Assembly: GCF_008271465.1 (NCBI RefSeq)
Contig: NZ_VMDU01000002.1
Location: 496,001 to 560,000 of the forward strand
Direction of reading: 5' to 3'
DNA length: 64,000 nucleotides
DNA from: Tabrizicola flagellatus
GTDB lineage: Bacteria > Pseudomonadota > Alphaproteobacteria > Rhodobacterales > Rhodobacteraceae
How positions within the stretch are numbered: the stretch's first letter is position 1; every line of letters starts with the position of its first letter. The notes under the pieces were generated by a model. The model saw only the letters and a program-made list of their open reading frames with translations, ran no database searches and was not told the origin of the DNA. A program made the translations under genes and the position numbers. Positions 62,018-64,000 of this stretch are shown in pieces.

Positions 62018-63190
62018 ATGTTGTCCGTTATTCGCCGGGCCCGCAAGTCGCTGGGTCAGATGCTTGTTGGCCTTGGCGCCGTCGTCCTTTCCGCCTGCGT
62101 TCCGGCGACTGGTCCCGGCACACCGCCTCCCGGCGGCGGATCGGTGCAGGTGGCTCTTCTGGTTCCCTCGGGGTCCGGCCAGTCGCAGGATGAACTCTTC
62201 GGGTCAAACCTCGAGAACGCGGCGCGGCTGGCAATGGCGGACCTGTCGGGTGTCAATGTCGACCTGCGCGTCTATCGCACCGGCGGCAGCCCGGCGAAGG
62301 CCTCGGCCCTCGCGAAGCAGGCAGTGGACGAGGGCGCCCAGGTCATCCTTGGCCCGTTCTATTCCGAGGAAGCCAACGCGGCGGGCGTGGCGGTCGCCAG
62401 TACCGGCGTCAACGTGCTTGCGTTCTCGAACAACGCGGCCATCGCCGGGGGGAACGTCTTTGTCCTCGGGCAGACCTTCGACGTGACAGCGCGCCGGCTT
62501 GCCGGCTACGCGGTCCGCAACGGCAAATCGAATGTCCTGATCGTCCACGACCGCAATGTCGCGGGCGAGGTCGGCAAGGCCGCGATCGAACGCGGGGTCG
62601 CGGCGGCCGGCGGCAAGGTGGTCGGCGTGACATCCTACGAATTCTCGCAGAACGGCATCGTCCAGGCCGCGCCGGGCATCGTCAGCGCGGCGCGTTCCTC
62701 CGGGGCCACGGCGCTGTTCCTGACCGCGGATACCGCGGGCGCCCTGCCGCTGCTGACGCAGCTTCTGGTGGACAATGGCATCGACCGTGCGACGACGCAG
62801 TTCATCGGCCTGACGCGCTGGGACATCCCGCCGGCAACGCTGTCGTTGCCAGGGGTGCAGGGCGGCTGGTTCGCCTTGCCCGATCCGGGCCTGACCGCGC
62901 AATTCCGCGAGCGCTATGCGGCGGCCTACGGCAGCCAGCCGGCGCCGGTGGCGGCGCTGGCCTATGACGGGATCGCGGCGATCGGAGCCCTTGCCGGGCG
63001 GGTCAAGGGCGGTGCGCCGATCGGCAAGGCGGACCTGACCCAATCGGCCGGCTTCGCCGGGGTGGCGGGGATCTTCCGCTTCCTGCCCAACGGGACCAAC
63101 CAGCGCGGCCTTGCCGTCGCCCAGATCAGGGGCAATCAGGTCGTGATCGTTGACGCCGCGCCGCGCAGCTTCGCCGGCGCGGGCTTCTGA
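62018..63190 (+). CDS. LpoA-like penicillin-binding protein activator lipoprotein
   Basis: 390-aa outer-membrane lipoprotein candidate. A signal peptide with lipobox LSAC puts the lipidated Cys at 27, then a Pro/Gly-rich linker and a periplasmic-binding-type fold (VQVALLVPSGSGQSQ, DEGAQVILGPFYSEEANAAGVA, APVAALAYDGIAAIG). This corresponds to the C-terminal domain of LpoA/YraM, which activates class A PBPs. It lacks the N-terminal TPR domain of the E. coli protein. Its placement opposite rsmI-yraN is the usual order. Confidence 0.88.
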   Translation: MLSVIRRARKSLGQMLVGLGAVVLSACVPATGPGTPPPGGGSVQVALLVPSGSGQSQDELFGSNLENAARLAMADLSGVNVDLRVYRTGGSPAKASALAKQAVDEGAQVILGPFYSEEANAAGVAVASTGVNVLAFSNNAAIAGGNVFVLGQTFDVTARRLAGYAVRNGKSNVLIVHDRNVAGEVGKAAIERGVAAAGGKVVGVTSYEFSQNGIVQAAPGIVSAARSSGATALFLTADTAGALPLLTQLLVDNGIDRATTQFIGLTRWDIPPATLSLPGVQGGWFALPDPGLTAQFRERYAAAYGSQPAPVAALAYDGIAAIGALAGRVKGGAPIGKADLTQSAGFAGVAGIFRFLPNGTNQRGLAVAQIRGNQVVIVDAAPRSFAGAGF

Positions 63191-63207
63191 CCCCGGGTCA
63201 GAACGAC

Positions 63208-64000
63208 GTGGAAGCCCAGGCGGCGGTTTCACCGACGCAACCGGCCCCGGGTTCCGCCCATGCGGTGCCCGACGTCGTTGCACTGACCGCACAGGTCGAA
63301 GATGCCCTGCGCCAGGTGGCAGACGCCAGGTCCGCACGGGCAACGGTCGTAAGGCTGCTCCAGTCCGCCAGGACCGAGGCGACCGCTGCCCTCGAGGCCG
63401 AATTCCGCAAGACACCGCGTCAGGCCCGGGCCCTCGTTTCGGCTCAGGCCGCGCTGACCGACGTGCTGGTCCGGGTTGCCCTGGCGGCCGCGATGCGCCT
63501 GCATCCCCTGGCCAACCCGACCGAGGCCGAGCGTATCGCCGTCCTAGGCGTCGGCGGCTATGGCCGGGCCGAGATGGCGCCACAGTCCGATGTGGACCTG
63601 CTGTTCCTGACCCCCTGGAAGGTCACCCCCTGGGCCGAGAGCGTGATCGAGACCATGCTCTACATGCTGTGGGACCTGAAGCTGAAGGTCGGCCATGCCA
63701 GCCGCACGGTGAAGGACTGCATCCGCCTCGGGCGCGAGGACATCACCATCCGCACCGCGCTTCTGGAACACCGGTTCATCTGCGGCCATGCACCCCTCGC
63801 CGAGGAGCTGGACGCGAAGCTCTGGTCCGACCTCTTCCGCAACTCGGGGCCGGAGTTCATCGAGGCCAAGCTCGCCGAACGGGCGGAACGCCACAAGCGG
63901 CAGGGCGGCCAGCGCTATGTGCTGGAACCGAACGTGAAGGAAGGCAAGGGGGGCTTGCGCGACCTGCAGACGCTCTACTGGATCGGCAAGTACCTGAACC
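63208..64000 (+). CDS. glnD: GlnD uridylyltransferase/uridylyl-removing enzyme, N-terminal part
   Basis: The frame is open from GTG 63208 to the window end (264 residues seen, C-terminus missing). The nucleotidyltransferase motif GGYGRAEMAPQSDVDLLFL, with catalytic Asp128 and Asp130, is diagnostic, and EPNVKEGKGGLRDLQTLYW follows. GlnD senses glutamine and modifies PII proteins (GlnB/GlnK). The start codon is chosen as the only start giving the typical length before the catalytic motif; the N-terminal 100 residues are poorly conserved. Confidence 0.93.
   Translation, partial: MEAQAAVSPTQPAPGSAHAVPDVVALTAQVEDALRQVADARSARATVVRLLQSARTEATAALEAEFRKTPRQARALVSAQAALTDVLVRVALAAAMRLHPLANPTEAERIAVLGVGGYGRAEMAPQSDVDLLFLTPWKVTPWAESVIETMLYMLWDLKLKVGHASRTVKDCIRLGREDITIRTALLEHRFICGHAPLAEELDAKLWSDLFRNSGPEFIEAKLAERAERHKRQGGQRYVLEPNVKEGKGGLRDLQTLYWIGKYLN

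Noticed and set aside
63344-63352. GGTCGTA inside glnD
   Set aside because: The octamer is CGGTCGTA, not TGGTCGTA, and lies in coding sequence far from a promoter.

Overview
The window is a GC-rich, gene-dense chromosomal segment of an alphaproteobacterium, most likely family Rhodobacteraceae/Paracoccaceae. This rests on the mix of genes: heterotetrameric sarcosine oxidase soxBDAG, an aa3-type oxidase subunit IV, DUF4170 and DUF2794 proteins, a gshB-yraN-rsmI block, and a PQQ/alcohol dehydrogenase locus. I could not assign a genus. I saw no rRNA, tRNA, CRISPR array, insertion sequence or prophage.

1-9.7 kb is housekeeping: a QmcA/NfeD/NUDIX operon; a DUF4170-WaaA-like-LpxK lipid A/Kdo run; the two halves of the MnmC tRNA enzyme as separate divergent genes; and smc. 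9.9-22.1 kb is an N-methyl amine catabolic region: soxBDAG with a cysteine-free SoxD, an XRE-cupin regulator, an FAD-linked dehydrogenase, an MFS transporter, an OYE-type Fe-S flavoprotein demethylase candidate and an aldehyde dehydrogenase. 22.2-33.4 kb is mixed housekeeping: mobA-mobB operon, lipoprotein, CoxIV, rlmN, IalB-like protein, L-asparaginase, NlpC/P60 hydrolase, leucyl aminopeptidase and beta-carbonic anhydrase.

33.5-59.7 kb is a redox and C1/alcohol oxidation island. It starts with a NosR-like flavoprotein plus ApbE, without other nos genes, and a form II CODH-like molybdenum hydroxylase (coxG-S-L-M). The PQQ system follows: an XoxJ-like protein and cytochrome c-550 PedF; divergently, a five-gene operon (binding protein, beta-propeller, small acidic exported protein, ABC ATPase, ABC permease); then a histidine kinase-FIST-response regulator trio, a PQQ alcohol dehydrogenase with the lanthanide Asp, a cytochrome c, pqqABCDE, a Sel1 protein and a Tat-exported SGNH-like protein. 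59.7-64 kb returns to housekeeping: gshB, yraN, rsmI, an LpoA-like lipoprotein and the start of glnD.

Three signals stand out. (i) The motif TGGTCGTA, including one perfect 16-bp palindrome, occurs upstream of several PQQ-locus transcription units and suggests one regulon, perhaps run by the local LuxR-type regulator. (ii) The five-gene ABC operon carries a GC-rich palindromic repeat at or near the 5' end of each of genes 2-5, in three cases inside the translated N-terminus. (iii) The ABC operon next to a lanthanide-type dehydrogenase looks like a lanthanide (or PQQ-related) uptake system.
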